Below are positions 14,452 to 26,364 of a DNA stretch of 64,000 nt, piece by piece (the first letter of the stretch is position 1; each line of letters opens with the position of its first letter). The position numbers were made by a program, and so were the translations under genes. Origin of the DNA: Heterostelium album PN500. Lineage: Eukaryota; Evosea; Eumycetozoa; Acytosteliales; Acytosteliaceae. The notes beneath the pieces are model-generated. The model had not been told where the DNA came from. It saw only the letters and a program-made list of their open reading frames with translations, and did not search any database. The stretch covers positions 682,001 to 746,000 of the forward strand of contig NW_008805068.1 of NCBI RefSeq assembly GCF_000004825.1, given 5' to 3'.

Positions 14452-17189
14452 ATGGTACAAAAAGCATCTTTATTTCAACAATTTTATGTACTTTTGTATA
14501 AGCAATATCTTCTATTGGCCAGAAATAAAGCTTTGACATTCTTTAGATTGACAACACCATTTTGGGCGACACTTATTTATTTCATTGTTTTCAAGAGTTT
14601 GTCAGGTAAAGTTGACAAACCAAACTTCAATCCAATTGAATCAATTGTTTCAGATTATCAAGTTGGCGTAAGTTATTTTTATTCTAAAACCGAAAATAAT
14701 AATGTCGTTATTAATTTATTATTTGGAATATCTTCTTTTAATATTATTAGGCTGATTATGATTTACAATATAATTTCGGAAATATAAGTGATGCGAATAA
14801 ACAAATAATATTGAATAGTATTCAAACAACGATGGGATGGCAGTCATCGAGAATGATGGAGCTCTCTGGTGATATCGATCAACTCGATTATTTCGATGGT
14901 CAGTTGACAAGCCAAGTCAATTCCAACATGTCTTTTGCCAGTGTGTTTTTCGATCAGGTCAACGATACCAATATCTATTACAATTTGGCGTACAACCAGA
15001 ATGACGGTCTCGTTAAATCATCGTTGATCATCCAGTATCAATGGGGAATGAGTGACCAACTTCGTTATGCCAAAGCGATTCGATACGCCATTGAGAAGGG
15101 TATCATCGATGTATTCAGTCAGGGTCAAGCAAAGGTGACAACCTACAACCAAGAAGCACCAAACTTTTTAGCGGATAACGGATTGCCACCCTCGACTACC
15201 ATTCTCGCAATGTTCTATCCTACTTTTATTGTATTCGGTATTACATTCCCATTCATCTTGTTTGTCTACTTGATCGTCGAGGAGAAAGAACGTAAGATTC
15301 GTTCATATCTCAGAGCGTTCGGTGTAATCGATACCATCTACTTTTCAACTTGGATTATCGATGGTATGCTCGTTGCACTCTTCAACACCATTGTAATTAT
15401 GATCTTTGGTTATGCAGCCAAGATTCAATTCATAAGCAATTGTGCTTCCTCTGTCATCTTTGTCGTACTCATGACTTATCAACTCAGTTTAGTTGGTATC
15501 GGTGTTTTATTATCTTCTCTATTATCACGTACAAGAGCAGCAAGTAAGTAATTAATTAGATTAATCGATAGTTATCTATTATTATTTAACTAACATATCC
15601 TATTCTATTCTTTTATTTGTATATTAAAGTGATTTTCGCTGTTATTATCTATTGTGTTGCTTTGGCTGGTTCCATTGTTTTATCAATGATGACAGACGTT
15701 TTGTATGGTCTTTGGAGTGATAAAGCAAAGTATTATAATTGGTTAATTGCATTCCAAGTAATCTCACCATTAAAGTAAGTTTAATTTATTTACAAACAAA
15801 ACTTTTGTTATCATATTTAATACTAACATTTTGCTTTAAATTAATAGTTTCTTGAAACTTATGGTTGATATTTCAACAGTAACAATTAATGCCAACTTTA
15901 ACTCATTCGCTGGAAATCAGAATATCAAGGGTGGAGAATACGAGTGGTCTAATTTCGTTAACCATATCAACACTACCAATGGTGACAGACCTGTGACCAC
16001 CTCTTACAATACCAACAGCTATATCTTCATTGCAACACTGATCTACTTGTTCTTGGCTTGGGTCTTTGATAAGGTTATTCCCGATGATTTCGGAGGTAGA
16101 AGAGTTCCATGGTTTTTCGCAACCAAATCATTCTGGTGGCCAGATTCCGTCCCAGAGGAAATCCATGAACACGACCTACACACCCATATCAACTCTAGCG
16201 ATCCAGACATCCAAAGTGAATCTACCAATGTTAACCTCGACAATTTCGACAACTATTCATTGGTTGTAAGAAACTTGGTCAAGCGTTACGGTTCAAAGAA
16301 GGTTGTGGACAACTTGTCATTCAGTGCAGAGAAAGGAAAGATTATTGCAATGTTGGGTCATAACGGTGCTGGTAAAACAACAACCATCAACATGATTACC
16401 GGTCAGACAACTATTACTGGTGGTAACATCTTTGTACACGGATACAATGTAAATACTCAAATCGATTATGTAAAGACAATGCTTGGATTATGTCCACAGT
16501 TTGATGTATACTGGCCTGATTTCACAGCACGTGAACATCTCACCATTATGACACTCGTCAAAGAGAAACGTACAAATATCAAACATGACATCAATGAAAT
16601 TCTTCAAAGTGTAAGATTGTCCTCGGTTGCCGACAACATTGTTAGTTCTTATTCAGGTGGTATGAGACGTCGTTTATCAGTTGCCATTGGAATCATTGGT
16701 GATCCTCAAGTGATTGTTCTCGATGAACCAACCACTGGAATCGATCCAGCCAATCGTCGTTACATCTGGAAGCTTATCAAGAGTATCAAGAAAGATAAAT
16801 TGATTCTCTTGACAACTCACTCGATGGAAGAAGCCGATGCACTCGGTGACAAGATTATCATTATGGATGGTGGAAAACTCTCTGGTGCTGGAACATCTCT
16901 TCATTTGAAAGATCGTTTCGGAACAGGTTACAAATTACATTTGGTCACAACAAATATTGAAGAAGCACAAAGATTAGTTCAACATCATTTACCAATCGCC
17001 AAACTCGATCGTATTAACTCTATGAATTTGGTATACACAATTCCATCGATGGAACAACTCTCATCATTCTTGAAATTCCTTACCGTTGAAAAGAGTATTG
17101 ACAAACTCATCACTGATTGGCAAATTCAAAACACAACATTGGAGGATGTATTCTTGCAGATGGTCAGAAAACCAGAAGATAAAAAGTAA
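14452..17189 (+). CDS. ABCA half-transporter, type 2, copy 1
   Basis: Four exons, 14452-14667, 14751-15543, 15630-15774 and 15848-17189, give 831 residues. The start is an ATG after an A run, giving a cytosolic amphipathic stretch (SLFQQFYVLLYKQYLLLARN) and a first membrane helix. A large outer loop follows, then a group of helices with the EEKERKIRSYLRAFG bend, and a single ATPase domain from about residue 480: Walker A GHNGAGKTT, Q-loop GLCPQFDVYWPDFTAREHL, signature YSGGMRRRLS, Walker B VIVLDEPTTGIDP, switch TTHSMEEAD. The type 1 partner on the opposite strand has a different signature (LSGGMKRR), so the two types are distinct proteins, not duplicates of each other. Intact in frame. Likely lipid-related transport in endolysosomal or other membranes, by family only. 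Confidence 0.92.
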
Positions 17190-17367
17190 AACCAAATAAC
17201 ATCTAAAAAACACCAAACATTTTATATAAAATAAAATTTCAAATACAATATTATTTATTTATATATATAAATCATATATATAATGAATATAAATCTAAAA
17301 GATGCTTTTTTTTTTTTTTTTTTTAGTGGTGACCGATCAGGATTTGACTAGAGTAAATGAGAATTCT

Positions 17368-17906
17368 TTAATGTTCCTGTGCATCTACTCTTTCCCTTAA
17401 AAGTTTATTTTCTCTTTCTAGTGCTGCAATTTGCTTTTCCTTTTCTAGCATATCAGTAGCTACATCTTTAAAGTCTTTGATTACTTTTTGTTGACAAATT
17501 CCATTAATAAAACCATTGTTCTCATAATTAACTTCTAAAGGTTGATTTGCTTGATGATTGATGGATTGAGGGATAGCTGGGGGTTGGATCTCTTCTTCAG
17601 GAACAACTTTAGGGTTAGCTTGTAGTATGATATCTCCTTTAGAAATTAGTCCAACCAAAAATTTATATGAAATACCACCATACTTATAAACCATATATAC
17701 TCCGAGCGCTCCAATCCAATTGCCAATAATACATCACCACCAGCCACCAATAAAGGAAAATACTTTGGTTGAATGATTTTTTGAGCAAAACTAACAATTG
17801 TATTTTTAATTTCTTCAAAAAAGAGGGTCCAATTAAATTTGGTAACCCATTCCTGAAGTTGATATAAAAAAAGTACTTTTGGAAAGGTAGAAATTTCTTT
17901 ATTCAT
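17368..17906 (-). CDS. Small membrane protein with coiled-coil tail, unknown function
   Basis: Two overlapping frames seem to make one gene. The first (from ATG at 17906) has 60 residues with the amphipathic part KFNWTLFFEEIKNTIVSFAQ and enters a hydrophobic stretch (PLLVAGGDVLLAIG). The second continues with ALGVYMVYKYGGISYKFLVG, a likely membrane helix, then a Pro-rich linker and a terminal coiled coil (EKEKQIAALERENKLLRERV) ending at 17368. The switch falls near 17710-17725; one missing T in a short T run would join them into about 178 residues with one or two membrane helices. No homologue comes to mind. It sits between the two ABCA units, downstream of the first plus gene and on the opposite strand. 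Either a real small gene with a read error or a recent loss. Confidence 0.5.
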
Positions 17907-18372
17907 TATGTTTAGTTTTAATTTTATAGTTGAAAAAGTGTTATTTAGTTTTTTTGTTTCCTTTTTTTTTTCTTTTTATAACAATTGTTTTGTGTTGGAT
18001 AAAAAAAAATTTAAAATTTTAATTTTTAATGAATTAACAATTAAGTTGTTAATTCATTAACATTAGTATTTAGTGATAAACAACTAATGCTGCTACCGGT
18101 ATTCTAGATAAAATCTAGTAATGGGTATTATCAGATAAATTTTTATTAAAAATATCCTTCCAAGTAGTTTTTTAATAAAAATCTTGATTGTGAAACTAAA
18201 AATCATTTCAACTCTAATGTTATATTTAAATAAGAATTGACTTCAATTTTTTCCATTTATTTGGAATATTTGTAATGAGTTATTTAATACAGTTATTTTC
18301 TTTTTTATTTATTTATTTTTATTTTATTTTTAGCCATTGAATCTTAAATGGATCTTTTAAAAATGAAAATAT
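17907..18372. other. Intergenic between small membrane gene and second ABCA unit
   Basis: About 465 bp. It holds the promoter side of the small leftward gene and the 3' end of the second type 1 ABCA gene. The middle carries a row of hairpins listed separately (18026-18182). Confidence 0.5.
18026..18182. repeat. Row of four perfect inverted repeats
   Basis: Four stem-loops lie head to tail: 15-bp arms at 18026-18040 and 18046-18060 (TTAATGAATTAACAA, loop TTAAG); 7-bp arms at 18061-18067 and 18083-18089 (CATTAGT/ACTAATG); 6-bp arms at 18104-18109 and 18113-18118 (CTAGAT/ATCTAG); 14-bp arms at 18139-18152 and 18169-18182 (ATTTTTATTAAAAA). In AT-rich DNA single hairpins are cheap, but the first and last are long and the row is tight. 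Could be a small foldback element, a structured RNA, or the border of the duplication. Confidence 0.6.
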
Positions 18373-21298
18373 TTATTGTGCACCATTTGATTCTTCACGT
18401 TCAACCATCTTCATAAAGATCTCTTCAAGACTGGTTTGACTGACACCCCATTCTTTGATACCGAGTTCATGTTTGTTCTTAGAGATAATATCAAAGATGG
18501 TACTGATATCAGAGTCTTTTGGAATCAAGAATATCAATTCATCACTGACTGATTCTTGTTGCATTGCCATTGGGTAGTTGTCAAGTACGAATTTGATGAG
18601 TGACGAGCGGAAACCTTCATTCAATGGAACGATTTGCAGTTTGAATCCATTACCGTATCTATTCTTCAAATAGATTGGTGATCCAACACATTGCAATCTA
18701 CCTGATGCAATAATGGCAATCTTATTGGACAATACATCTGCTTCTTCCATATTATGTGTTGTAATTCTAATACAAAAAACATATTAATAAATCTTAATAT
18801 TTAACAATGTTTTGTTTGTGTTACTTACAGAATAGTTTTATCATGTCTGATTTCTTGAATGATATCCCATACACTTCTACGTGCATCTGGATCGAGACCT
18901 GTTGATGGTTCGTCGAGGAGAATCAATTTGTTGTTTCCAAGCAATGCGATTGAGATTGAGACACGACGTTTCATGCCACCCGATAACTCTGTTATCTTTT
19001 TGTTTCTATGTTCTGCTAATTTAACCATACCCAACACATAGTCGATATGTTCGAGAATCTTCTGGCGAGTATCAAACAGACCTTTCAGTTTCGAGTAGAA
19101 CTCCAAGTGTTGTTGAATGGTCAAGTCATCATAGAGAATATCGTGTTGTGGACAAAATCCAAGGAAGTTATAGATGCTGTGCATTTCATTTCTAATCGAT
19201 AGACCATTGATGAAAGCATCACCACTCGTTGGTTGATACATACCACCAATGATGTGAATGAATGTTGTCTTACCAGCACCGTTTGGTCCGAGCAATCCAA
19301 GAATCTCACCTTCACCAGATGTCAAACAAAAGTTAACGAGTGCTTCTTTCACGACACCCTTTGTCTTGTAAGTCTTTTTTATATTGATTGCTTTCAACAA
19401 GAACTTTTGATTTGAATGTGCTTTGGTTCTTTCATTTGCACAATCTTGGTCTTCTTCAAACTACAAACATTATTATAACCAATTTACATACTTATAAGTA
19501 ATGATATTTACTAAATATAGTTAAAGCAATATAATATAACTTACAATATCATCAGTATCATTTACAAGTAATGATGTCTCTTCTACCTGATGATTTTCAA
19601 AAATTTTCTTTTTGAAAAGTTTTTTCATATCATAAAATGGATAGAATGGTGATAATGTAACACCGAATTCTCTTGGAATTACATTGTTTAAGTACCTATT
19701 AAATATTTATTTTATAATTAGTTAAAGGTTCAATATTTGTATTGTTAATGATTTAATATGTTAACTTACACTCCAAGCAAGAAAAATACAATTGCTTCCA
19801 TAACGAGAGTAACTACTACTCTACCATACTCTGAATAGTTACTTAGTGATGTCATATTACTATATGCATCATCATAGGTACTCAAAGTAATAAAGTTTGC
19901 ATAGAGTCCATGTGAAAATGCGAATTGTGGTACCCATAGATATGGAAGTGGAACTGTCTTTAATCCAAATACAAATAGGTCTAAAATAGAACCGACCAAA
20001 GGTGTTACCAATATAAATATATAAGAAATAACTAAAATTATAAGAAAATATTAATATATTATCTATTATATCTATTAAAAATGATAAAGTAACTTACTTG
20101 CAGATGTTTTTGATTTCCAAAAGAATGCACTAAAGAGGAATGCCAATGATACCAACGCGAAACCATAGACAACAATCAATAAGATAATTCTGAATGGTTC
20201 TTTCAAGAAGTATGGAAGTGATCCTCCTAAACCCATGACAATCATTACAGTGGCAATGATAAGGTATAGAATGATAAAGAATAGGTAGTTGGAAAGAATA
20301 TAGGTAATATTCTTCAAACCCATCATACTCATAACTTGGAACAGCTTCTTCTCTTTCTCTTGAACCAAATTGAATACAAATACTGGGAAGATAAATGTAA
20401 AGACAATCGGTAGGAAGAGCATCGCTTGCATATATGGAAATGAGTCAATATTGGAATTAATTCTTACTTCGTATATAGAGAGGTCTCCATTTATTGAATA
20501 GTTTTGTCCCATTGCTATTTTAACTATTTTTAAATGTTAAATAAATAAAAATTTAATAAAATAAATAAATAAATACTTACTAAATGCATTGTTTAACATC
20601 GATATTAAATCATCATCCCTCGCACTCCAACCAATATTTAAAAATTGATCATTCTCTTGATCGTAGTGAGCAGAGTAGAAATTCTCAAAGGTGTAGTTTA
20701 GAATCTTTTTCGATATTGAGAGTTCGTTGAATGTGATACCATAAGATGGAGTGAAGTTTGAAAAATTGGGAGAACTATCATTTTGGACTTTGGGAACTAA
20801 TGATTTGTTGTGGTAAAAATCATAGATAGCTTGATCCATTGTGGTATAGGAAATCTCTCTATAAGCTGGAATTTTAACTTCTACATAAGAATTGTTGTAG
20901 ATCATAACTATACTCTCCTTAACATTTCCAAGAAGAGTGGTATTGGGTTGATAGACACTGTTAATTCCAGCAGCATCCCAGCCAGCAGGTGGATTTTTGA
21001 ACCAATAGTATGATGCAGATCTATCTTCATACAAATGGGGACTAGAAGAAACATCGTACTTTATCTTACTCTCAGAACTATAGGAACTACCCATTTCTTT
21101 AAACATTACAATGAGAAGACTCATCAATATTATAGGAAAGATCAGTTGTGTAACATTTGTTTTGATCTGTTTGATTTGTAATATAAAATTTCTATGCAAC
21201 TTTTTGAAAGATGATTAAATATTAATAATTTTATATCAATTGTTTTTTTTAACATTTCTACTTACCAAAGCTGCAATTTGACCTCTAATTGTGATCAT
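18373..21298 (-). CDS. ABCA half-transporter, type 1, copy 2
   Basis: Seven exons, 21298-21266, 21199-20581, 20523-20098, 20031-19770, 19695-19545, 19460-18829 and 18766-18373, give 838 residues with all exons in frame. It is the tandem paralogue of the gene at 10585-13603: same exon count and phases, same start (MITIRGQI), same ATPase motifs (GPNGAGKT, LSGGMKRR, LLDEPSTGLDP). The ATPase domain and last exon are almost identical to copy 1 at DNA level, while the outer loop in exon 2 (with YYWFKNPPAGWDAAGIN kept) differs at many places and is about 7 codons shorter. The last residues differ (EREESNGAQ here, EREEATSTHQ in copy 1). Function as for copy 1: half-size ABCA, probably working as a dimer. 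Confidence 0.92.
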
Positions 21299-21768
21299 TA
21301 TTGATCATAGGTCACTTTTTGTTTACTTTATTTCCAAAAAGAATTTCGTCGTGTATTTGTTATTTTTTTGATGTAGATAATTATGATAAATAATTATATT
21401 AAAAATAAATGGAAATATATAAACAATGATTAATCTTATTCCTGATGGTTTGATTGTTAATAGTAACTAATACGATCATCTTTGTTGTTTCTATTTAGCA
21501 CACTTTTTTTTTCATTGACCATCAAATTTAATGTTTGTATTTATAAAACATTGCTATTTTAAGTATTACAACACACTCTAATGGTGTTAAGTAATAATTT
21601 ATTTTTACTATTTATTTATTTAAACAACACCCAATCATTGTTGATATTCATAAACTATCACAGTATGAATCATTTGATTACAACTGTCCTCTTCTATTTA
21701 TTTAGTTTTTTTTAAATTAAAAAATATATATATAGAGACATAATACAAAAAAAGAAATATAGAAAAAT
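21299..21768. promoter_or_regulatory. Divergent promoter region of ABCA pair 2
   Basis: 470 bp between the two divergent ABCA genes of the second unit, AT-rich with T runs near 21505-21515 and 21701-21712 of the sort found at dictyostelid promoters. It does not carry the coding-like relics found in the matching region of unit 1, so those relics arose after, or were lost from one copy after, the duplication. Confidence 0.5.
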
Positions 21769-24527
21769 ATGGTGAAGAAAGCATCTATATTTCAACAATT
21801 TTATGTACTTTTGTATAAGCAATACCTACTTTTAGTTCGTAATAAATTTTTGACATTCTTTAGATTGACAACACCATTATGGGCAACTCTTATATATTTT
21901 ATTATTTTTAAGAGTTTGTCAATAGATAAACAAACCTTTCATCCAGTTGAACCAATTGTTTTTAATTATCAAGTACATGTAAGTTTAAATTATAAAATTG
22001 TTTTTTGAAAATAAAATTGGAGAGAATGAAAAAAAGAATGAAGAGATTGATCGTTTATATTTTTTTTTAAATTATTTTTATTAATTTTTAATTATTATTA
22101 TTAGGCTGATTATGATTTACAATATAATTTCGGAAATGTAAGTGATGCAGCTAGAAAAAGAATATTGAATAGTATTCAAACAACGATGGGATGGCAACCA
22201 TCGAGAATGATGGAGCTACCGAATGGCACTGATCAACAATCGTATTTCAGTGGTCAGTTGACAAGCCAAGTCAATGCCAACATGTCTTTTGCCAGTGTGT
22301 TTTTCAATCAGACCGACGATACCAATATCTATTACAATTTGGCATACAACCAGAATGACGGTCTAATCAAATCATCGTTGATCATCATGCGAGACGATGG
22401 TGATGATCAACTCCGTTATTCCAAAGCGATTCGCTATGCCATTGAGAAGGGTATCATCGATGTATTCACTCAGGGTCAAGCAAAGGTGACAACCTACAGT
22501 CAACAGCCACCAAGTTTTCGAACTGGCAATCGATCCATTAAAGTATCGACTTCCATTCTCGCAATGTTCTATCCAGTATTCCTTGTACTAGGTATTACAT
22601 TCCCATTCATCTTGTTTGTCTACTTGATCGTCGAGGAGAAAGAACTCAAGATTCGTGCATATCTGAGAGCATTCGGTGTCATCGATACCATCTACTTTTC
22701 AACTTGGATTATCGATGGTATGCTCGTTGCACTCTTCAACACCCATTGTAATTATGATCTTTGGTTATGCAGCCCAAGATCGAATTCATAAGCAATTGTG
22801 CTTCCTCTGTCATCTTTATCATTCTCATGACTTATCAACTCAGTCTAGTCGGTATCGGTGTTTTATTATCATCTATACTATCACGTACAAGAGCAGCAAG
22901 TAAGTAATTAATTAGCTTGTAGATAGTTACCATTAACTAATCAAACTAACAATTGTCTTCTCTTTATTATAGTGATTTTTGCCATTATTATTTTTTGCAT
23001 TGTATTGATTGGCTCCCTTGTTTTATCATTGTTGACAGATATACTGTATGGTCTTTGGAGTAATGAACCAAAGTATTATAATTGGTTAATTGCATTCCAA
23101 ATTTTAACACCATTAAAGTAAGTTAAATATATATAGTTAATTTATCAAATTTAATATTAATTCACCATTTTAAATTAACTAGTTTCTTAAAAATAATGGT
23201 TGATATTTCAACAGTAACAATTAATACCAACTTTATGTCGTCAAAAGATAACGATCAAAATAGCAAGAGTCTACAATACGAGTGGTCTAATTTCGTTAAC
23301 CATAACAACAATGCCAATAGTGACAGACCTGTGACCACTACTTACAATACCAACAACTATATCTTCATTGCAACATTGATCTACTTTTTCCTGGCTTGGT
23401 TCTTTGATAAGGTTGTACCAGATAGTTTCGGAGGTAGAAGAGTTCCATGGTTTTTCGCAACCAAATCATTCTGGTGGCCAAATTCAATTCCTGATGACGT
23501 CAACGAATATGATTTGCGTAATAATTTCAACTCAAACGATCCAGACATCCAACATGAATCAACATGTGTCAACACCGACAATTTCGACAACTATTCATTG
23601 GTTGTAAGAAACTTGGTCAAGCGTTACGGTTCAAAGAAGGTTGTGGACAACTTGTCATTCAGTGCAGAGAAAGGAAAGATTATTGCAATGTTGGGTCATA
23701 ATGGTGCTGGTAAAACAACAACCATCAACATGATTACCGGTCAGACAATTATTACTGGTGGTAACATCTTTGTACAAGGTTACAATGTAAATACTCAAAT
23801 CGATTATGTAAAGACCATGATTGGGTTATGTCCACAGTTTGATGTATACTGGCCTGATTTCACAGCACGTGAACATCTCACCATTATGACACTCGTCAAA
23901 GAGAAACGTACAAATATCAAACATGACATCAATGAAATTCTTCAAAGTGTAAGATTGTCCTCGGTTGCCGACAACATTGTTAGTTCTTATTCAGGTGGTA
24001 TGAGACGTCGTTTATCAGTTGCCATTGGAATCATTGGTGATCCTCAAGTGATTGTTCTCGATGAACCAACCACTGGAATCGATCCAGCCAATCGTCGTTA
24101 CATCTGGAAGCTTATCAAGAGTATCAAGAAAGATAAATTGATTCTTTTGACAACTCACTCAATGGAAGAAGCCGATGCACTCGGTGACAAGATTATCATT
24201 ATGGATGGTGGAAAACTCTCTGGTGCTGGAACATCTCTCCATTTGAAAGATCGTTTCGGAACAGGTTACAAATTACATTTGGTCACAACAAATATTGAAG
24301 AAGCACAACAACTAGTCCAAAATCAATTACCAGTTGCCAAACTCGATCGTATTAACTCTATGAATTTGGTATACACAATTCCATCGATGGAACAACTCTC
24401 ATCATTCTTGAAATTCCTTACCGTTGAAAAGAGTATTGACAAACTCATCACTGATTGGCAAATTCAAAACACAACATTGGAGGATGTATTCTTGCAGATG
24501 GTTAGAAAACCAGAAGACAAAAAGTAA
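21769..24527 (+). CDS. ABCA half-transporter, type 2, copy 2 (two single-base shifts)
   Basis: Exons 21769-21978, 22105-22899, 22973-23117 and 23183-24527 match copy 1 exon for exon; discounting two extra bases they give 830 residues. Relative to copy 1, exon 2 has CCC for CC at about 22741-22744 and again at about 22772-22775, so the frame is lost for some 35 bp and then stays shifted by two up to the end of the exon. Exon 3 and 4 are open in the expected frame, and the ATPase domain (GHNGAGKTT, YSGGMRRRLS, LDEPTTGIDP, TTHSMEEAD) is nearly identical to copy 1 at DNA level. Two extra C bases in C runs only 30 bp apart in an otherwise well-kept gene suggest a sequencing fault; if real, copy 2 makes a truncated protein without ATPase. 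Confidence 0.85.
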
Positions 24528-25159
24528 AACAAAATTTAACAACAAAATCTCATATAACAAACTAACAAACTATTATATGTATAATACAATTCAAAGATAA
24601 TAAATATATTATCTATAATATAATAAATAAATAAAATTTTAATGTAATTTCATTAACATAGTCACTACATAAAAAAAAAAAAATCAATTGTTTACCTTTC
24701 AGAAATTTATTTCTCATGATTACACTCACCGACTGGTGGAATTTAATCACTAAAATTTTAAATATTAGATATATAAAAAATAGATTACCCACTGCAACAC
24801 TGTCCAAAATTAATCCAATCACAATCAGAAAAAATAAATTTCTTCCCCAATTTCATCTATATAACAATTTTTCATTTATCTGATAGTATGGAGGTACCAC
24901 ACCAATCGGAAAAGATAAATCTGAATCTCTACAATGCAAATTACACATGGTTGTATATATTATTTTATTTTTACTCTTATATCAAAAAGAGGAAGATCAT
25001 TAATTTTCCCCAAGAATATTTTATTGATCCCAGGTATGTGATAGTAACTGGTTAGCAGGCAATTTACAAAAAATTTAATAAATAATTTTCTTTCAAATAC
25101 TCTTTGAAAGTATAAATATTATAATAATTATTCTTTTAATAATTATTCAAAGAGAAAAA
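24528..25159. other. Intergenic between ABCA unit 2 and the secreted CVDGR gene
   Basis: About 630 bp, very AT-rich. Near its right end is a perfect hairpin at 25090-25110 (CTTTCAAA, loop TACTC, TTTGAAAG), followed by two copies of the palindrome AATAATTATT close to the start codon at 25160. No gene seen. Confidence 0.5.
25090..25110. repeat. Perfect 8-bp hairpin upstream of the CVDGR gene
   Basis: CTTTCAAA at 25090-25097 pairs with TTTGAAAG at 25103-25110 over a 5-nt loop, 50 bp before the start codon. It may lie in the 5' untranslated region; a role in control is only a guess. Confidence 0.5.
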
Positions 25160-26364
25160 ATGTTTATTCAATTAACAAATATTAAAAGATTGTTCATAGT
25201 TCTAATATTATGTTTTTTCATTTCTTTTTCAAAAGGATGTTTTTATTCTAAAAAGATTTTTGATATTAGTAACCCAAATCAAATACTACATAAAGATTTT
25301 AAAGGTTGGATAGATATATATTTCTAATTAAAAACAAATTCCACTGATACTAATCAATATTCTTTCAAAGATTGTCATTTCACAAATTCAAAATGGGTGG
25401 ATCCTAGAATTTCTCAATGGAGTTGTGTAGATGGAAGAGGTGACAAAAGTGAACTTGGAACTTTGGGAGGTGACTCTGGTGAATTTTTGCTTGGTGTGGC
25501 TGCTTGGCAACAGATAACCGGAACTTCAGATGATTATATTATTGATAAAATGCAAATTTTATTTAATGATTTTCTTGAAATCCAACCGAATCCAATGTAT
25601 ATGCATACTGACGATCATGCAGAAGAGTTGGCCACCACTAAAATGAGAGAAATTTTCAATGACCCAAACTTGGTCATTAATTTTACCAATCCTGATCCCG
25701 AGTATCAAGATGAATTAATGAATCTTCTTACCGATAAGAATTATATTGGCTGTGGTCATATCAGATTAATAATGAATAATCCTGACAAATATAACCTTTC
25801 TACAAAGATAGTATCCGAATACCTGAGACATTTTTATTATAACCTGTGGGTTGAAGATTATGATAAGAATGTAGTATACTTTACAACAGAAAAGAATCAA
25901 ACTAAACAACCTTGTTTTTTGTTGGGATTACATGGAGATCATCACGAGTCGTAAGTTTAAAAAATTTCTAATTATACAATTACAAACTTTATTCTTACAA
26001 AATTTTTCCAGATCAAGTATGATAGTAGATATTACTAATTTTGGAAAAGTAAGTTGCAAAAAATAAAGATCATGTTTCAACATTTCTCTAATAATAGATT
26101 TTTTTAATATAGTGTGAAAATAGGGTATTAACAACAATTCCAAACCCTCAAAATTGTGATAGTTCATTTATTTTCCATAGCAATAAAGTTTTAGATGCAA
26201 GTATAAGAGGTAGAGTAAAGAGATTCTTCTCCAATCGTTTGGATAAGGAATATAGTAAATTCTCTGATATTGTTGATCAAATTTATTCAAAATGGCAAAA
26301 GCTATCGGTTGGATTCTTGGCACCCAATCTACCAATATACCAAGTGAATATCACAATTCATTAG
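25160..26364 (+). CDS. Secreted protein with CVDGR motif, possibly carbonic-anhydrase-like
   Basis: The ATG at 25160 opens a signal peptide (RLFIVLILCFFISFSKG). Later exons end at 25950, run 26012-26048 and 26113-26364. An in-frame TAA at 25325-25327 would be removed by a 66-bp intron at 25305-25370 with an uncommon GTTGGA donor; the product is then 337 residues. If that intron is not used, the gene is interrupted. The mature part has WSCVDGRGDKSELGTLGGDSGEF, then MYMHTDDHAEE about 60 residues on, and IGCGHIRL about 50 beyond, then LLGLHGDHHES. A Cys-x-Asp-x-Arg loop plus later His and Cys is the ligand pattern of beta-type carbonic anhydrases and of the cadmium enzyme repeats of diatoms (CDCA). 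I think a relation to that group is possible, but spacing is not an obvious match. Export suggests an extracellular or endosomal site. Confidence 0.6.

Noticed and set aside
16043-16252. Small minus-strand frame also found at 23381-23590
   Set aside because: It is repeated only because the ABCA genes are duplicated; it is antisense to their coding exon.
22060-22104. Loss of splice acceptor in type 2 ABCA copy 2
   Set aside because: The intron is merely longer (126 bp against 83 bp in copy 1); the acceptor TTATTAG is kept and the frame holds.
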